From Azospirillum halopraeferens DSM 3675 (GTDB lineage: Bacteria; Pseudomonadota; Alphaproteobacteria; Azospirillales; Azospirillaceae): DNA of 64,000 nucleotides. Made by a program: the position numbers and the translations under genes. The notes under the pieces were generated by a model that saw only the letters and a program-made list of their open reading frames with translations, ran no database searches and had not been told where the DNA came from. The stretch spans positions 485,160-549,159 of the forward strand of contig NZ_KE386927.1 in the NCBI RefSeq assembly GCF_000429625.1, read 5' to 3'. Positions 44,757 to 53,834 of this stretch are shown in pieces (the first letter of the stretch is position 1; every line of letters starts with the position of its first letter).

Positions 44757-45440
44757 ATGATCCGCGCGCTGGTGCTTGGGTTCGCGCAACTGTCCGATCC
44801 CGCGTCGCGGCGGGTCGTCCTGTTCGGCGTCGTCGGGGCAGCGGCGGCCTTCATCGGCCTGTTCGTGCTGGTGCAGTGGCTGCTGCTGGGCACGCCGCTG
44901 GTCGGCCTGGCGTGGGTCGACACCGCGATCGACGTGCTGGGCGGCCTGCTGGTGCTGGTCGCCGCCTGGATCCTGTTTCCCGGCGTGGTGGCGGCGGTGT
45001 CCAGCCTGGTGCTGGACCGGGTGCTGGACGACGTGGAGCGGCGGCACTACCCGCACCTGCCGCCGCCGCGCCCGCCCGGCCTGCTGGCCGAGGTGGCGAC
45101 GGCGCTGCGCTTCCTGGCCGTGGTGGTGGCGGTCAACGTGGTGGCGCTGCCGCTCTACCTCACCCTGCCGGGGCTGAACCTGGCGGTCTACTACACCGTC
45201 AACGGCTATCTGCTGGGGCGGGAGTATTTCGAGCTGGTGGCGATCCGCCGGCTGGGGCGGCGCGGTGCCGCGGACGCCCGCCGGGCGGCCGGACTGAGAC
45301 CTTTTGCGGCCGGCGCCATTATCGCCTTCCTTTCCACCGTCCCGCTGCTGAATCTGTTCGTCCCGGTCGTCGCGACCGCCTTCATGGCCCACGTCTACCA
45401 CACCATGAATGGGCGCTTGCGGCCGGCCGGACGACCGTGA
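44757..45440 (+). CDS. EI24/CysZ-like membrane protein
   Basis: This 227-residue protein has about four to five membrane helices and the EI24 domain pattern: VLDRVLDDVERRHYP followed by LPLYLTLPGLNLAVYYTVNG and YLLGREYFELVAIRRL. CysZ of this superfamily imports sulfate in E. coli, but alphaproteobacterial members are uncharacterised. AAGGGGAG upstream supports the ATG at 44757. It is divergent from the adenosine-kinase-like gene. Confidence 0.87.
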   Translation: MIRALVLGFAQLSDPASRRVVLFGVVGAAAAFIGLFVLVQWLLLGTPLVGLAWVDTAIDVLGGLLVLVAAWILFPGVVAAVSSLVLDRVLDDVERRHYPHLPPPRPPGLLAEVATALRFLAVVVAVNVVALPLYLTLPGLNLAVYYTVNGYLLGREYFELVAIRRLGRRGAADARRAAGLRPFAAGAIIAFLSTVPLLNLFVPVVATAFMAHVYHTMNGRLRPAGRP

Positions 45441-45533
45441 TAACCCGCAAGGGATGGATCTTCGCGAAGGACCGCGGCGCGGCATCCGGTGAGGCCGTCC
45501 ATCCCGCCTGACCTGAACCAGGGGACTTCCTGC

Positions 45534-46358
45534 ATGCTGTTCGGACGAAAGAACCCGCCGGCCGGTGCGCCCAAGCCCGCGGGCGCCGACACGGCCGCAG
45601 CCGCCGCGCCGGACGCGGCCGCCGTCGCGCCGGCTTCGCCGCCGCTTACCGGGGCCTTCCCCGGCGAGGCCCCCGCGGACCAGGGTGCCGTGCCGGCGGC
45701 GCCGTCACACGCCCCCGGCCCCGCGCTTTCGCCGGTGCCGCCGCAGCCCGCCCCGGGGCCGACGCTCCGCTCGCCCTATTCCGACAAGGGACCCGAGATG
45801 AACACCACCCCGCCCAAGCCGCCGACTCCGCCCTCCGCGGCCGCCGCCTTCAAGACCGACATCCCGCGCCGCATGGTGGACATGCCCGGCGCCGTGCCGC
45901 GCCGTCCCGACGCCGCTCCCGCCGCGGCCCCCACCGCCGCTCCCGCCGCTCCGGCGGCGGTCGAGCAGCGCCGGCTGATCGTCGGGCGCGACATCTCGCT
46001 GTCGGGCGAGATCGCGTCGTGCGACGTGCTGGTGGTCGAAGGCACGGTGGAGGCCAAGCTGCGCGACGGCCGCAACATCGAGATCGCCGAATCCGGCCTG
46101 TTCAAGGGCTCGGTGGAGATCGACGAGGCCGACATCGGCGGCCGCTTCGAGGGCGACATCCAGGTGCGCGGCCGCCTGCGGGTGCGCTCCACCGGCAAGA
46201 TCAACGGCTCCATCCGCTACGGCGAACTGGAGGTCGAGGCGGGTGGCCAGCTCATCGGCGACATCCAGGTCTATTCCGCGGCGTCCAAACCCGCCGCCGC
46301 TCCCGCTCCCGCGGCGGTCGCACCGGCTCCGGCTCCGGAAGCGATCCCGGCGGAGTGA
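45534..46358 (+). CDS. Bactofilin (polymer-forming cytoskeletal protein)
   Basis: This 274-residue protein starts MLFGRKNPPAGAPKPAGADT, has an Ala/Pro-rich disordered N-terminus of about 145 residues, then the bactofilin beta-helix from RLIVGRDISLSGEIASCDVL to about residue 255 (VEIDEADIGGRFEGDIQVRG), and an Ala/Pro tail. Bactofilins form filaments on the membrane and place wall enzymes, stalks or chromosome-segregation proteins. The start is preceded by AGGGG. The disordered arm is longer than usual, which could matter for partner binding. Confidence 0.93.
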   Translation: MLFGRKNPPAGAPKPAGADTAAAAAPDAAAVAPASPPLTGAFPGEAPADQGAVPAAPSHAPGPALSPVPPQPAPGPTLRSPYSDKGPEMNTTPPKPPTPPSAAAAFKTDIPRRMVDMPGAVPRRPDAAPAAAPTAAPAAPAAVEQRRLIVGRDISLSGEIASCDVLVVEGTVEAKLRDGRNIEIAESGLFKGSVEIDEADIGGRFEGDIQVRGRLRVRSTGKINGSIRYGELEVEAGGQLIGDIQVYSAASKPAAAPAPAAVAPAPAPEAIPAE

Positions 46359-46382
46359 TCCGTCCGGCGTGATCCGTCCGGC
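46355..46382. repeat. 14-bp tandem duplication across the bactofilin stop
   Basis: GTGATCCGTCCGGC occurs twice in a row; the first copy contains the bactofilin stop codon. It is probably a recent slippage duplication without function. Confidence 0.55.
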
Positions 46383-46396
46383 GTGACGCAAGGGCT

Positions 46397-47056
46397 TCAG
46401 CCCGGCTCGGCCAGCGCCGTGCCGGGCTGTGTCTTGTCCGGATAGGCGCAGAGATCGCGGATCGGGCACACGGGGCAGTCCGGCAGCCGCGCCTTGCAGA
46501 CATAGCGGCCGTGCAGGATCAGCCAGTGGTGGGCGTGACGGCGATAGGGGCCGGGCACCACCTCCAGCAGGCGTTTCTCCACCGCATCCGGCGTCTTGCC
46601 TGGCGCCAGGCCGGTGCGGTTGGCGACCCGGAAGATGTGGGTGTCCACCGCCATCGTCTCGTCGCCCCAGGCGACGTTGAGGACGACGTTGGCCGTCTTG
46701 CGCCCGACGCCGGGCAGCGCCTGCAGGGCCTCGCGGTCGCGCGGCACCTCCCCGCCGTGGTCCCGCTCCAGGATTTCCGACAGCTTGATGACGTTGCGGG
46801 CCTTGGTGTTGAACAGGCCGATCGTCCGGATGTGTTGCCGCAGCCCCTCCTCCCCCAGCTCCAGCATCGCGCGCGGCGTGCGCACCCGTTCAAACAGGGC
46901 GCGGGTGGCCCGGTTGACGCCGGCGTCGGTGGCCTGCGCCGACAGCACCACCGCCACCAGCAGCGTGAAGGGGTTGACGTACTCCAGCTCGCTTTTCGGT
47001 TCGGGGTTGGCGGCGGCGAGGCGGCGGAACAGTTCTTCTGTGTCGCGGGTTTTCAT
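46397..47056 (-). CDS. nth: Endonuclease III
   Basis: Nth removes oxidised pyrimidines from DNA and nicks the strand. The 219-residue enzyme has the helix-hairpin-helix LPGVGRKTANVVLNVAWG with catalytic Lys, the Asp in AVDTHIFRVANR, and the [4Fe-4S] ligands C-x6-C-x2-C-x5-C in CKARLPDCPVCPIRDLC. All key residues are present. It is convergent with the bactofilin gene and divergent from DUF2244. Confidence 0.97.
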   Translation of the reverse strand: MKTRDTEELFRRLAAANPEPKSELEYVNPFTLLVAVVLSAQATDAGVNRATRALFERVRTPRAMLELGEEGLRQHIRTIGLFNTKARNVIKLSEILERDHGGEVPRDREALQALPGVGRKTANVVLNVAWGDETMAVDTHIFRVANRTGLAPGKTPDAVEKRLLEVVPGPYRRHAHHWLILHGRYVCKARLPDCPVCPIRDLCAYPDKTQPGTALAEPG

Positions 47057-47112
47057 GAGGCCGACTGTAGCCGGCTTTACGGGAAACGCAATCCGGGCCA
47101 GGATCGACGACC

Positions 47113-47631
47113 ATGCAGCCGAACGAGCAACCGCCGCAGCCCACCCCCGTGCGGGTCTTCTTCGACGCGATCCTCCACCCCCACCGCAGCCTGGGGCGCA
47201 CCGGGTTCCTGGTGCTGATGGCGGCGGTGGTGTTGGTCAGCGCCGTGGTCGGAACGGCCTTCCTGGTGCAGGGGGCGTGGCCGGTGACCGGCTTCTTCGG
47301 GCTGGACGTGCTGCTCCTGTGGTGGGCGTTCCGCGCCAATTACCGCTCGGCCCGCCGCTATGAACGGGTGCGCCTGACCGACCGGGAGCTGACGGTGCAG
47401 CGGGTCGCCTGGAAGCAGCCGGACCGCACCTGGCGCTTCCAGCCGCACTGGCTGCGCGTCTCCATGGACGATCCGCCCCGCCACGAAAGCCAGGTGACCC
47501 TGTCGTCCCACGGCCGGTCGGTGGTGGTCGGCTCTTTCCTCAGCCCGGACGAGCGGGCCGACTTCGCCCGTGCCCTGCGCCGGGCACTGGATGCCTGGCG
47601 CCGGCCGCCCTGCCGCCCCAACCCCGTGTAG
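47113..47631 (+). CDS. DUF2244 membrane protein
   Basis: This 172-residue protein has two membrane helices (about 33-53 and 57-75) and a cytoplasmic C-terminal part with LTDRELTVQRVAWKQPDRTW followed by RFQPHWLRVSMDD. This matches DUF2244, often encoded near nth or cytochrome oxidase genes in alphaproteobacteria. The function is unknown. It lies 56 bases from nth, divergent. Confidence 0.85.
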   Translation: MQPNEQPPQPTPVRVFFDAILHPHRSLGRTGFLVLMAAVVLVSAVVGTAFLVQGAWPVTGFFGLDVLLLWWAFRANYRSARRYERVRLTDRELTVQRVAWKQPDRTWRFQPHWLRVSMDDPPRHESQVTLSSHGRSVVVGSFLSPDERADFARALRRALDAWRRPPCRPNPV

Positions 47632-47717
47632 AGCGGGGTCGGGGGCGCAAGATTCGGGTTGGTGGCCGGGCCGGGACGCGCCAGACTCGCCGGTGTCCAC
47701 CAACCGGGAGACCGCCC

Positions 47718-48647
47718 GTGACCGGCCTCGACTCCGTTTCCGACGCCATCGGCGACCCCGTCGATGCGCGCCACCACCGCGCCATGGCCGCCGCCATCCG
47801 CCACGTGGCGGAACGCTGGACCGAACAGCCGACCCTGGAGGACCTGGCCGGGCTGGCCGGGATGAGTCCGTTCCACTTCCAGCGCCTGTTCACCCGCTGG
47901 GTGGGGATCAGCCCCAAGCGGTTCGTGCAATACCTGACGCTGGATGGCGCCCGGCGCCTGCTGGACGACAACCGCAGCCTCCTCGACACTGCCCTCGACG
48001 TCGGCCTGTCGGGGCCGTCCCGGCTGCACGACCTGTTCGTCGCCTGCGAGGGGATGACGCCCGGGGAGTACAAGGCGCTGGGCGACGGCCTGACCATCCG
48101 GTGGGGCCTGCACGACTGTCCCTTCGGCCGGGCGCTGGTGGGGCTGACCGCGCGCGGCGTCTGCTGGCTCAGCTTCTCCGACCGGGACGACGCCGGCGAC
48201 GCGCTGGCCGAGTTCACCGCGGCGTGGCCGGCCGCCCGGCTGGTGGAGGACGCCGCCGCCACGGCACCGGTGGCGGCGCGGGTGTTCGGCCCCGCCGCGC
48301 CGGCCGGGGCGGGCGAGCCGCTGCGCCTGCTGCTGCGCGGCACCAACTTCCAGATCAAGGTGTGGGAGGCGCTGCTGCGCATCCCCGAGGGCGCCGTCGC
48401 CAGCTACGAGGACGTTGCCCGCGCCATCGGCCAACCCACCGCATCGCGCGCCGTCGGCGCCGCCGTCGGCCGCAACCCCGTGTGCGTGCTGATCCCCTGC
48501 CACCGGGTGATCCAGAAATCGGGGATCATCCACAACTACCGCTACGGTGTGCCGCGCAAGCGCGCCCTGCTGGCCTGGGAACAGGCCCGCCGGTCCCCGG
48601 CCGCGGACGGCGCCGGAGTCACATCCCCAGCACGTCGCGCATGGTGA
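47718..48647 (+). CDS. AraC-type regulator fused to O6-methylguanine-DNA methyltransferase (Ada-like)
   Basis: This 309-residue protein has an AraC helix-turn-helix region at about residues 18-115 (TLEDLAGLAGMSPFHFQRLF) and a methyltransferase domain with the acceptor Cys 261 in VCVLIPCHRVIQKSGIIHNY. The N-terminal Ada domain with its Cys that takes methyl from phosphotriesters is absent, so it cannot switch on ada by the E. coli route. It probably repairs O6-alkylguanine and may regulate in another way. The last 29 bases overlap the end of dapB on the other strand. Confidence 0.92.
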   Translation: MTGLDSVSDAIGDPVDARHHRAMAAAIRHVAERWTEQPTLEDLAGLAGMSPFHFQRLFTRWVGISPKRFVQYLTLDGARRLLDDNRSLLDTALDVGLSGPSRLHDLFVACEGMTPGEYKALGDGLTIRWGLHDCPFGRALVGLTARGVCWLSFSDRDDAGDALAEFTAAWPAARLVEDAAATAPVAARVFGPAAPAGAGEPLRLLLRGTNFQIKVWEALLRIPEGAVASYEDVARAIGQPTASRAVGAAVGRNPVCVLIPCHRVIQKSGIIHNYRYGVPRKRALLAWEQARRSPAADGAGVTSPARRAW

Positions 48648-49416
48648 ACAGCCCCGACGGCTTGTCGTTGGCCCACATGGCGGCGCGCACGGCGCCGCGG
48701 GCGAAGACCTGGCGGCTGGACGCCTTGTGGGTCAGCTCGATCCGCTCCCCTTCGGCGGCGAAGACGACGGTGTGGTCGCCCACCACGTCGCCGCCGCGCA
48801 GGGTGGCGAAGCCGATGGAGCCGGGGGTGCGCGGGCCGGTGTGGCCATCGCGGACCTTCTGCCAGACCCGGTCCAGGTCAACCCCGCGGCCCTGCGCGGC
48901 GGCGTGCCCCAGCCCCAGCGCCGTGCCCGAGGGGGCGTCCACCTTGTGGCGGTGGTGCATCTCGACGATCTCGATGTCGTAGTCCTCGGCCAGCACCCCG
49001 GCGACCCGTTCCACCAGCGCGAACAGCAGGTTCACGCCCACCGACATGTTCGGTGCGTGGACGATGGGGGTGTGGGTGGCCGCCCGCGCCAGGGATTCGC
49101 GCTGCGCCGGGTTCAGCCCGGTGGTGCCGACCACCAGCACCGTCTCGCTCTGCGCCGCCAGGGCGGCGTGGCGTTCGGCGGCGTCGGGGGTGGTGAAGTC
49201 GATGATCGCGTCGGCCTCGGCGAACAGCGGCACGGGGTCGTCGATGGCCAGCACCCCCGACGGCTCCAGCCCGGCGATGACGGCGACGTCCTGGCCCACC
49301 AGCGGACCGCCGACCCGCTCGGTGCCGCCGGCCAGGGTGCAGCCCGGCGTGGCGACGATCTCCTGCACCAGCATCCGGCCCATCCGTCCGCCGCATCCGA
49401 CGACGCCGATCTTCAT
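48619..49416 (-). CDS. dapB: 4-hydroxy-tetrahydrodipicolinate reductase
   Basis: DapB reduces HTPA in the lysine/diaminopimelate pathway, needed for wall and protein synthesis. The 265-residue enzyme begins MKIGVVGCGGRMGRMLVQEI (nucleotide loop GCGGRMG). It has the catalytic region VEMHHRHKVDAPSGTALGLG and the conserved IDFTTPDAA. GGAGG precedes the ATG at 49416. Its end overlaps the Ada-like gene tail to tail. Confidence 0.97.
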   Translation of the reverse strand: MKIGVVGCGGRMGRMLVQEIVATPGCTLAGGTERVGGPLVGQDVAVIAGLEPSGVLAIDDPVPLFAEADAIIDFTTPDAAERHAALAAQSETVLVVGTTGLNPAQRESLARAATHTPIVHAPNMSVGVNLLFALVERVAGVLAEDYDIEIVEMHHRHKVDAPSGTALGLGHAAAQGRGVDLDRVWQKVRDGHTGPRTPGSIGFATLRGGDVVGDHTVVFAAEGERIELTHKASSRQVFARGAVRAAMWANDKPSGLFTMRDVLGM

Positions 49417-49499
49417 CTCCGCCTCCCGCCTCGACCCGTTGCCTGCCGGAACCGGCTGTAGCACACCCGGCGGCGGCCGACTACCCGGTCGGCGGCCCC

Positions 49500-49895
49500 T
49501 CAGCGCCGCCCGTTGCGGCGCGGCCGGCCGCCGCCGGGCGGCGGCGTCTCGTCCAGGATGCCCAGCAGGGCGTCCAGCGTCCGCTCGTCCAGGCTGCGGA
49601 TGCGTTCGGCCAGACGGTTGGCCAGTTCGGTCGCCCTGGGCGTCAGGCCGGCGGTGTCCACGGTGACCCGGGGGTGCGACAGGGCGGCCAGGCGCTCCAG
49701 CTCCTCCGCCTCGTCCCAGATGATGCCGAAATAGCCGCACACCTGCCGCACCAACTGGGGCGAGGGCTGGCCGCGCTTGCCGTGCTCCAGCGCCGACAGA
49801 TAGGCCGAGGAGATGTGCAGGTCAGCCGCCATCTGCTTCAGCGTCACCCCCCTGGCGGCGCGCAGGGCGCGGACCCGCTCGCCGAACGGCGTCAC
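49500..49895 (-). CDS. XRE family helix-turn-helix regulator
   Basis: This 131-residue protein has a lambda-repressor-type helix-turn-helix in residues 3-62: FGERVRALRAARGVTLKQMA followed by ISSAYLSALEHGKRGQPSP. The C-terminal part (LTPRATELANRLAERIRSLD) is predicted helical, and the tail is Gly/Arg-rich. The GTG start overlaps the Smr gene stop by 4 bases. A Smr-XRE pair next to mltA is common in alphaproteobacteria; here mltA is about 47 kb away. Targets are unknown. Confidence 0.9.
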   Translation of the reverse strand: MTPFGERVRALRAARGVTLKQMAADLHISSAYLSALEHGKRGQPSPQLVRQVCGYFGIIWDEAEELERLAALSHPRVTVDTAGLTPRATELANRLAERIRSLDERTLDALLGILDETPPPGGGRPRRNGRR

Positions 49896-50455
49896 GGCCC
49901 GGCGTCCCGGCGGCGGCGGATCAGGACGTAGAGGGCGCCGTCGCCGCCGTGCCGGGGCTGCGCCGCCTGCACCGCCAGGATCAGCGGGCGCAGGGCCGGC
50001 TCGGCCAGCCAGCGCGGCACCACCCGGCGCAGGATGCCACCGTCGGGGCTGAAGTTGCCCTTGCCGGTGATCACCAGAACGCAGCGCCGCCCCTCGTGCC
50101 GGCAGCGGTGGATGAAGGCGGCCAATGCCCCGTGCGCCTGGTCCTGCGTCATGCCGTGCAGGTCGATGCGCCCGTCGATCTCCATGCGGCCCTTGCGCAG
50201 CCGGTCGGCGGAGCGGCGATCCATGTCGGCCAGCTCCCCCGCCCGCAGGGGCCGCAGGGCCGGCGCGGCGCGCCGCGCCGGGGCCGGCACGGCGGGGGCC
50301 GGGACGGGGACGGGCGCCGCCGGCTCCGGCTGCGGCTGCGGCGGGGCGGAGGTCATCTCCTCCGCCAGGGTGCGGCCGGGCAGGGGGGCGGCGTCGCGCA
50401 TGGCGATGCGCCACAGCCGGCGCTCCTCCTCGCTCAGCGTCCGCTTGCGGGTCAT
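49892..50455 (-). CDS. Smr domain protein
   Basis: This 187-residue protein has a charged N-terminus, a Pro/Ala-rich linker (about 35-65) and a Smr domain at about 90-182, with RIDLHGMTQDQAHGAL and CVLVITGKGNFSPDGGILRR. Smr domains are nicking nucleases or RNA endonucleases, and small bacterial ones may act on stalled mRNAs. The DxH motif is DLHG, as needed for catalysis. It is co-translated with the XRE regulator. Confidence 0.92.
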   Translation of the reverse strand: MTRKRTLSEEERRLWRIAMRDAAPLPGRTLAEEMTSAPPQPQPEPAAPVPVPAPAVPAPARRAAPALRPLRAGELADMDRRSADRLRKGRMEIDGRIDLHGMTQDQAHGALAAFIHRCRHEGRRCVLVITGKGNFSPDGGILRRVVPRWLAEPALRPLILAVQAAQPRHGGDGALYVLIRRRRDAGP

Positions 50456-50468
50456 CGTCGCCCCCCGG

Positions 50469-51176
50469 TCAGCCGGCTGCGGACGCGGTGTCGGCGTCCT
50501 CGACCAGCAGGATGTGGAGGCTGCGCGGCCCGTGGGCGCCGAGCTGGATGGTCTGTTCGATGTCGCCCGTGCGGGAGGGGCCGGTGACCAGGTTCACCGT
50601 GCGCGGAATCCAAGATCCGCCGGCATCGGACCGGCGTCGCAACAGATCCCACGCGTCCTCGTAGGTGGCGACGATGCGGCGGCGCGGCAGCACGACGATG
50701 TGGGTGTCGGGCAGGAAGTTCAGGGTGGTAGGATGTTCCGGACCCGAAACAAGCATCAGCGTGCCGGTTTCGGCGATGCCGGCGAAGGCCCCGGTCACCG
50801 ACACGGGGTCGTCGTCTCCGGCGGGTCCACGGCTCACCGTCAGGGCCGGGCGGGTGTGCCAGGGCACGGCGGCGAGCAGCGGGTCGGGGGCCGTCCGCAC
50901 CGCCGCCGGCAGGTTGCGGGACGCCAGCAGGTCGGCCACCGCGTCGGCCACGGCTGCCGTGTCGGGCAGCCGCTCCACCGTGGCCGCCGCCTCGGTGGCC
51001 ATCGCCACGAACAGGGCCACCCGCTCCGGCTCGGGCACCAGGGCGCGGGCGGGCACCGGGTTGCGGGGGTGGTCGGCGAGGCGGCGCTCCACCGCGTCGC
51101 GCCGGGCGTCGTCGCCGCCGGGTTGGCCGAGCCGCCGGCGCAAGCCGCCGAGGATGCGCTCCCGCGACCCGCTCAT
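50469..51176 (-). CDS. lutC: Lactate utilization protein C
   Basis: LutC is the third component of the L-lactate oxidation complex (LutABC) that turns lactate into pyruvate. The 235-residue LUD-domain protein begins MSGSRERILGGLRRRLGQPG and has VSVTGAFAGIAETGTLMLVS and PRTVNLVTGPSRTGDIEQTI, which are family hallmarks. The start overlaps the lutB stop by 4 bases. It belongs to the leftward lutA-lutB-lutC set. Confidence 0.93.
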   Translation of the reverse strand: MSGSRERILGGLRRRLGQPGGDDARRDAVERRLADHPRNPVPARALVPEPERVALFVAMATEAAATVERLPDTAAVADAVADLLASRNLPAAVRTAPDPLLAAVPWHTRPALTVSRGPAGDDDPVSVTGAFAGIAETGTLMLVSGPEHPTTLNFLPDTHIVVLPRRRIVATYEDAWDLLRRRSDAGGSWIPRTVNLVTGPSRTGDIEQTIQLGAHGPRSLHILLVEDADTASAAG

Positions 51177-52600
51177 GGGCCGTCCCCCGTCCGCCGTTCC
51201 GCCCACAGCTCCCGGAAGGTCCGGCCCTCGGGGGCGGGCAGGTCGCGGTGGCGGGTCCAGCCGCCGGCCCCCGGCAGCATGGCGAGCGTCCCGCTGCGGC
51301 GGGCCAGCCGGCGCAGCAGGCGCGCCGCCAGCCGGGCAGCGGCGTGGTAGAGGGCGGGGCGCCGGGCGAACCACGCCCATAGGGCGAGTCCGCGGCGCGT
51401 GACCGCGGGTTGCAGGCCCTGCTCCGCCTCCCGCCGGCGCCAGTGGCGCATCATCGCCGGCAGCGGGATGCGCATGGGGCACACCTCCTCGCACCGGCCG
51501 CAGAAGGTGGAGGCGTTGGGCAGGTGCTTCGCCTCCGCCAGCCCGATCAGCGCGGGGTCGAGCACGGCGCCCAGCGGCCCCGGATAGACCCAGCCGTAGG
51601 CGTGGCCGCCCACCGCGCCATAGACCGGGCAGTGGTTCATGCAGGCGCCGCAGCGGATGCAGCGCAGCACCTCCCGGAACTCGGTGTCCATCAGGGCGGA
51701 GCGGCCATTGTCCAGCAGCACCACATGGAAGGCGCGCGGCCCGTCCGGATCGGCGGCGCGCCGCGGCCCGGCGGAGAAGGTGGTGTAGGCGGAGAACTCC
51801 TGCCCCGTGGCGGAGCGCGCCAGCAGGCGCAGCACCGTGGCGGCGTCCTCCGGGGTGGGGACCACCTTCTCGATGGAGGCCAGGACGATGTGGACCGGGG
51901 GCAGGGTCTGCGTCAGATCGCCGTTGCCCTCATTGGTGACGATGACGGTCTGGCCGGTCTCGGCGATCAGCAGGTTGGCCCCGGTGATGCCGACGTCGGC
52001 CTCGTGGAAGCGGCGGCGCAGCATGGCCCGCGCCTCGGCCAGCAGGGCGCTCGGCTCGTCCAGGGGGCGGGCGGGATCCAGCGCGGTGTGGGCGGCGCGG
52101 AAGGACTCCGCCACCTGCTCCTTCGACACGTGGAAGGCGGGGGCGATGATATGGCTGGGCGGCTCCTTGCGGAGCTGCACGATGTACTCCCCCAGGTCGG
52201 TCTCCACCGGCACCAGCCCGTGGGCCTCAAGGTGGTCGTTGATCGCGATCTCCTCGGCGATCATCGACTTGCCCTTGGTCACGGTCTTCGCGCCGGCGGC
52301 GCGGCAGATGGCCAGGATGGCGTCGCGCGCCCCGGCCGCGTCGGCGCACCAGTGGACGGTGCCGCCGGCGGCGCGCACCTGCGCCTCGAACCGCTCCAGG
52401 TAGAGGTCCAGGTGGGCCAGGGTATGGTCCTTGATGTCCCGGCCGCGGTCGCGCAGGGCCTCGAACTCCGGCAGCCGGTCGGCCGCCATGCGGCGGCGCA
52501 GCCGGAAGCCCGAAGCCGACTTGTCCAGCATGGCGCGCAGGCGGTCATCCGCCAGGGCGCGGCGGGCGTTCTCGGGGAAGTGGCGGGAGGACGGCTGCAT
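51173..52600 (-). CDS. lutB: Lactate utilization protein B, iron-sulfur protein
   Basis: This 475-residue protein has an N-terminal LUD domain and a C-terminal pair of [4Fe-4S] motifs: CIRCGACMNHCPVYGAVGG and FCGRCEEVCPMRIPLPAMMR. It passes electrons within LutABC, and the end acceptor is unknown. The LUD domain shows AKTVTKGKSMIAEEIAINDH, typical of LutB. It follows lutA by 13 bases and overlaps lutC. Confidence 0.94.
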   Translation of the reverse strand: MQPSSRHFPENARRALADDRLRAMLDKSASGFRLRRRMAADRLPEFEALRDRGRDIKDHTLAHLDLYLERFEAQVRAAGGTVHWCADAAGARDAILAICRAAGAKTVTKGKSMIAEEIAINDHLEAHGLVPVETDLGEYIVQLRKEPPSHIIAPAFHVSKEQVAESFRAAHTALDPARPLDEPSALLAEARAMLRRRFHEADVGITGANLLIAETGQTVIVTNEGNGDLTQTLPPVHIVLASIEKVVPTPEDAATVLRLLARSATGQEFSAYTTFSAGPRRAADPDGPRAFHVVLLDNGRSALMDTEFREVLRCIRCGACMNHCPVYGAVGGHAYGWVYPGPLGAVLDPALIGLAEAKHLPNASTFCGRCEEVCPMRIPLPAMMRHWRRREAEQGLQPAVTRRGLALWAWFARRPALYHAAARLAARLLRRLARRSGTLAMLPGAGGWTRHRDLPAPEGRTFRELWAERRTGDGP

Positions 52601-52613
52601 GGTCGCGCTCCCG

Positions 52614-53369
52614 TCAGGTCCGGGCGCCGATGGGTGGCGTGCCCCCGGCCAGGCCCGACAGCACCTCCGCCACGTGGCGCACCGCGATGGGGGAGCCGTC
52701 GCGCGACAGCTTCCCCGCGATGTTCAGCAGGCAGCCGAGATCGCCGGCCAGCACGGTGTCCGCACCGGTCGCCGCGATGGCGGCGGCCTTGTCCGCCACC
52801 ATGCGGTCGGAGATGTCGGGGTACTTGACGCAGAAGGTGCCGCCGAAGCCGCAGCACGCCCCGGTGTCCGCCATCTCCCGCAGCTCCAGCCCGGCGACGG
52901 AGGCCAGCAGGCGGCGCGGCTGCTCCCGGATGCCCAGTTCGCGCAGGCCGGAGCAGGAGTCATGATAGGTCACCGCGCCGTCGTGGCGGGCCGTGACCGC
53001 CGCCACCCCCAGCACGTCGGTGAGGTACGACACCAGCTCGTGCGTGCGGGCCGCCAGCCGCCTCGCCCGCGGCGCCCACTCCGGATCGTCGGCCAGCAGC
53101 TCCGGGTAATGGACGCGGATCATGCCGGCGCAGGACCCCGACGGTACGACCACCGCGTCGAAGCCCTCGAACAGGGCGATGGTGCGCCGCGCCAGGTCGC
53201 GCGCCGTGCCGCGCTCGCCGGCGTTGTGGGCGGGCTGGCCGCAGCAGGTCTGGCCGTCCGGCACCGCGACCGTGCAGCCGGCGTCTTCCAGCAGCCTCAC
53301 CGCGGCGAAGCCGACGGTCGGCCGGAACAGGTCGACGAGGCAGGTGACGAACAGACCGACGGCGGGCAT
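52614..53369 (-). CDS. lutA: Lactate utilization protein A, Cys-rich CCG-domain protein
   Basis: This 251-residue protein has two Cys-rich CCG domains: PDGQTCCGQPAHNAGERGTA and DTGACCGFGGTFCVKYPDIS. It also contains SGSCAGMIRVHYPELL. The domains resemble those of heterodisulfide reductase and glycolate oxidase GlcF, and they bind Fe-S and carry electrons in LutABC. The ATG at 53369 is chosen because MPAVGLFVTCLVDLFRPTVG is the family N-terminus; an upstream start adds 23 residues. Confidence 0.94.
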   Translation of the reverse strand: MPAVGLFVTCLVDLFRPTVGFAAVRLLEDAGCTVAVPDGQTCCGQPAHNAGERGTARDLARRTIALFEGFDAVVVPSGSCAGMIRVHYPELLADDPEWAPRARRLAARTHELVSYLTDVLGVAAVTARHDGAVTYHDSCSGLRELGIREQPRRLLASVAGLELREMADTGACCGFGGTFCVKYPDISDRMVADKAAAIAATGADTVLAGDLGCLLNIAGKLSRDGSPIAVRHVAEVLSGLAGGTPPIGART

Positions 53370-53498
53370 GGGGCAGGGGGTATCCCGAATGGTGGGGTGC
53401 GACGGTCGGACAATACGTGGTGCCCCGGGAATCGGCAAGAAAGGTGCCGCGGACGGGGCGGAGGCATTATACGCGTCCCGTCGGCACGGCTCGGGGAG

Positions 53499-53684
53499 AT
53501 GGTCCGCAAGAGAATGCCGCCGCGGCGGGAGTGGATACGCGCACAGGGCCGGGATCCCCGCGACCCCGACGCCCTCGTGGCGTACGTGCTCGCCAAATCC
53601 GATACGAAGGAGGAAAAGCGCGCCGTCGCGATCGAGGCGCGCATCGTGGCCGCCCTGCCGGGAGCCGAGCCAAGGCCCGAGTGA
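53499..53684 (+). CDS. Small charged protein, 61 residues, unknown
   Basis: The frame reads MVRKRMPPRREWIRAQGRDP and then helical sequence with ALVAYVLAKSDTKEEKRAVA. It is highly charged and probably alpha-helical. Start choice is doubtful: GGGGAG lies directly against the ATG at 53499, and the ATG at 53514 gives 56 residues. No family is recognised. It is divergent from lutA, and codon bias agrees with a real gene. Confidence 0.45.
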   Translation: MVRKRMPPRREWIRAQGRDPRDPDALVAYVLAKSDTKEEKRAVAIEARIVAALPGAEPRPE

Positions 53685-53834
53685 AGGTGCTTCCGGCCGC
53701 CCGGCGGCATCCCGATCCGTCGATCATCGACATCCCGTCGGAGGTCGACGGTGTGGAAACGTCCCGGCTGCCCGGTTTGGACCCCGGCATCCGATAGGCC
53801 GTAAATGGATCACGACCGATGACGGCCGGCCGCC

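Noticed and set aside
53685..53834. Possible dispersed repeat or gene tail near 53757-53795
   Set aside because: The sequence vaguely recalls alphaproteobacterial intergenic repeats, but no second copy is visible in the window.
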